Assembly (NCBI GenBank): GCA_029880385.1
Contig: JAOUOM010000087.1
Span: 1-7,524, forward strand
DNA from: Cyclobacteriaceae bacterium
Lineage (GTDB): Bacteria > Bacteroidota > Bacteroidia > Cytophagales > Cyclobacteriaceae
Length of the DNA: 7,524 nt
Direction: 5' to 3'
Shown here: piece by piece, positions 7,244 through 7,524 of the stretch
Layout: each line of letters begins with the position of its first letter
Numbering within the stretch: the stretch's first letter is position 1
Translations under genes and position numbers: made by a program
The notes under the pieces: generated by a model
The model's database searches: none
Told to the model about the DNA's origin: nothing
The model's input: the letters and a program-made list of their open reading frames with translations, nothing else

Positions 7244-7283
7244 ATGTGAAGCATCATCATCCGTGCAAAATAATTACTATTTG

Positions 7284-7291
7284 TAACTTTG
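7284..7291 (+). promoter_or_regulatory. candidate clpS -7 box (TAACTTTG)
   Basis: TAACTTTG is an exact match to the Bacteroidota -7 consensus TAnnTTTG, 28 bases before the clpS ATG. A start site near 7298 would leave a leader of about 22 bases. I see no convincing TTTG -33 element 19-21 bases upstream. The box overlaps the left arm of the inverted repeat at 7286-7301. Confidence 0.5.
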
Positions 7292-7301
7292 TAGCCAAAG
7301 T
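7286..7301. repeat. 6-base perfect inverted repeat over the clpS promoter
   Basis: ACTTTG (7286-7291), spacer TAGC, CAAAGT (7296-7301). The two arms are exact reverse complements. The left arm is the downstream part of the -7 box and the right arm covers the expected transcription start, so a bound dimeric protein would block initiation. A direct repeat GTAGC (7291-7295, 7300-7304) overlaps it. A repeat this short may be chance. Confidence 0.4.
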
Positions 7302-7319
7302 AGCTATTATTGGACAAAT

Positions 7320-7524
7320 ATGACAGAAGTAATTACTGAGCGAAAAATAGAAGGGCAATCGGCTGTGGGTGGAGGTGAAGAAAAAAGCCTGGTGGTTTAT
7401 AACGATGATTTTAATACGATCGAGTATGTAATCGAAATATTGATGCGCGTGTGCCGTCACAACCCACAGCAAGCCGAGCAATGTACACTCCTGATTCACC
7501 ACAAAGGAAAATGTGCGGTCAGGC
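7320..7524 (+). CDS. clpS: ATP-dependent Clp protease adaptor ClpS, N-terminal part (runs off the window)
   Basis: The first 68 codons of clpS are present; the reading frame is open to the window end. ClpS recognises N-degron substrates (bulky hydrophobic N-terminal residues) and delivers them to ClpAP-type proteases in the cytoplasm. After a flexible N-terminal tail of about 22 residues comes LVVYNDDFNTIEYVIEIL, containing the NDD motif (28-30) that binds the substrate amino group, then QAEQC (51-55) and LIHHKGKCAV with His60 at the place of E. coli His66. The residue matching the E. coli gatekeeper Met40 is Ile34. The sequence is of the Bacteroidota type. The start is the only in-frame ATG giving the tail, with AT-rich sequence and no Shine-Dalgarno site before it. 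Confidence 0.93.
   Translation, partial: MTEVITERKIEGQSAVGGGEEKSLVVYNDDFNTIEYVIEILMRVCRHNPQQAEQCTLLIHHKGKCAVR

Noticed and set aside
1..7524. Search for a novel defence, mobile or biosynthetic system.
   Set aside because: Every long coding region belongs to a recognisable metabolic, transport or housekeeping family. There are no transposases, integrases, tRNA-linked direct repeats or regularly spaced repeats.

Overview
This window most likely comes from a Bacteroidota chromosome of roughly 50% GC. I infer the phylum from three things: the ClpS sequence type (YNDDFNT ... QAEQC ... HHKGK), the lack of Shine-Dalgarno sites before most starts, and two matches to the Bacteroidota -7 promoter box TAnnTTTG in the intergenic gaps. 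The genus cannot be read from the sequence. The DNA is densely coding: the longest gene-free stretch is 122 bases (4626-4747), and I see no RNA genes, mobile elements, CRISPR array or integrase.

Layout, left to right. (1) Positions 3-2238, plus strand: the end of a DegT/DnrJ/EryC1/StrS-family sugar aminotransferase, then after one base a full glutamine-hydrolysing asparagine synthetase (asnB type). The pairing looks like the downstream end of a surface-glycan or nucleotide-sugar operon that continues to the left. (2) Positions 2274-4625, minus strand: a compact operon read right to left, made of a MacB/LolD-type ABC ATPase, a PduO-type corrinoid adenosyltransferase overlapping it by one base (TGATG), and a branched-chain aminotransferase 22 bases further on. 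(3) Positions 4748-5431, minus strand: a short-chain dehydrogenase fold protein that resembles dihydropteridine reductase rather than an ordinary SDR. (4) Positions 5472-5804, plus strand: a small alkyltransferase-like protein in which the alkyl-accepting cysteine of MGMT is alanine. It is divergent from the reductase gene. (5) Positions 5801-7243, minus strand: a 13-helix sodium:solute symporter whose stop codon overlaps the alkyltransferase-like gene tail to tail. (6) From 7320, plus strand: the start of clpS, the N-end-rule adaptor of ClpAP, cut by the window end and preceded by a good -7 box inside a small inverted repeat.

The genes are mostly core metabolism and housekeeping. No obviously new multi-gene system is visible. 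The items most worth a second look are the two proteins with altered catalytic residues (the DHPR-like SDR and the cysteine-less alkyltransferase homologue), the ATPase lacking a permease that is translationally coupled to a cobalamin enzyme, and the palindromic clpS promoter.
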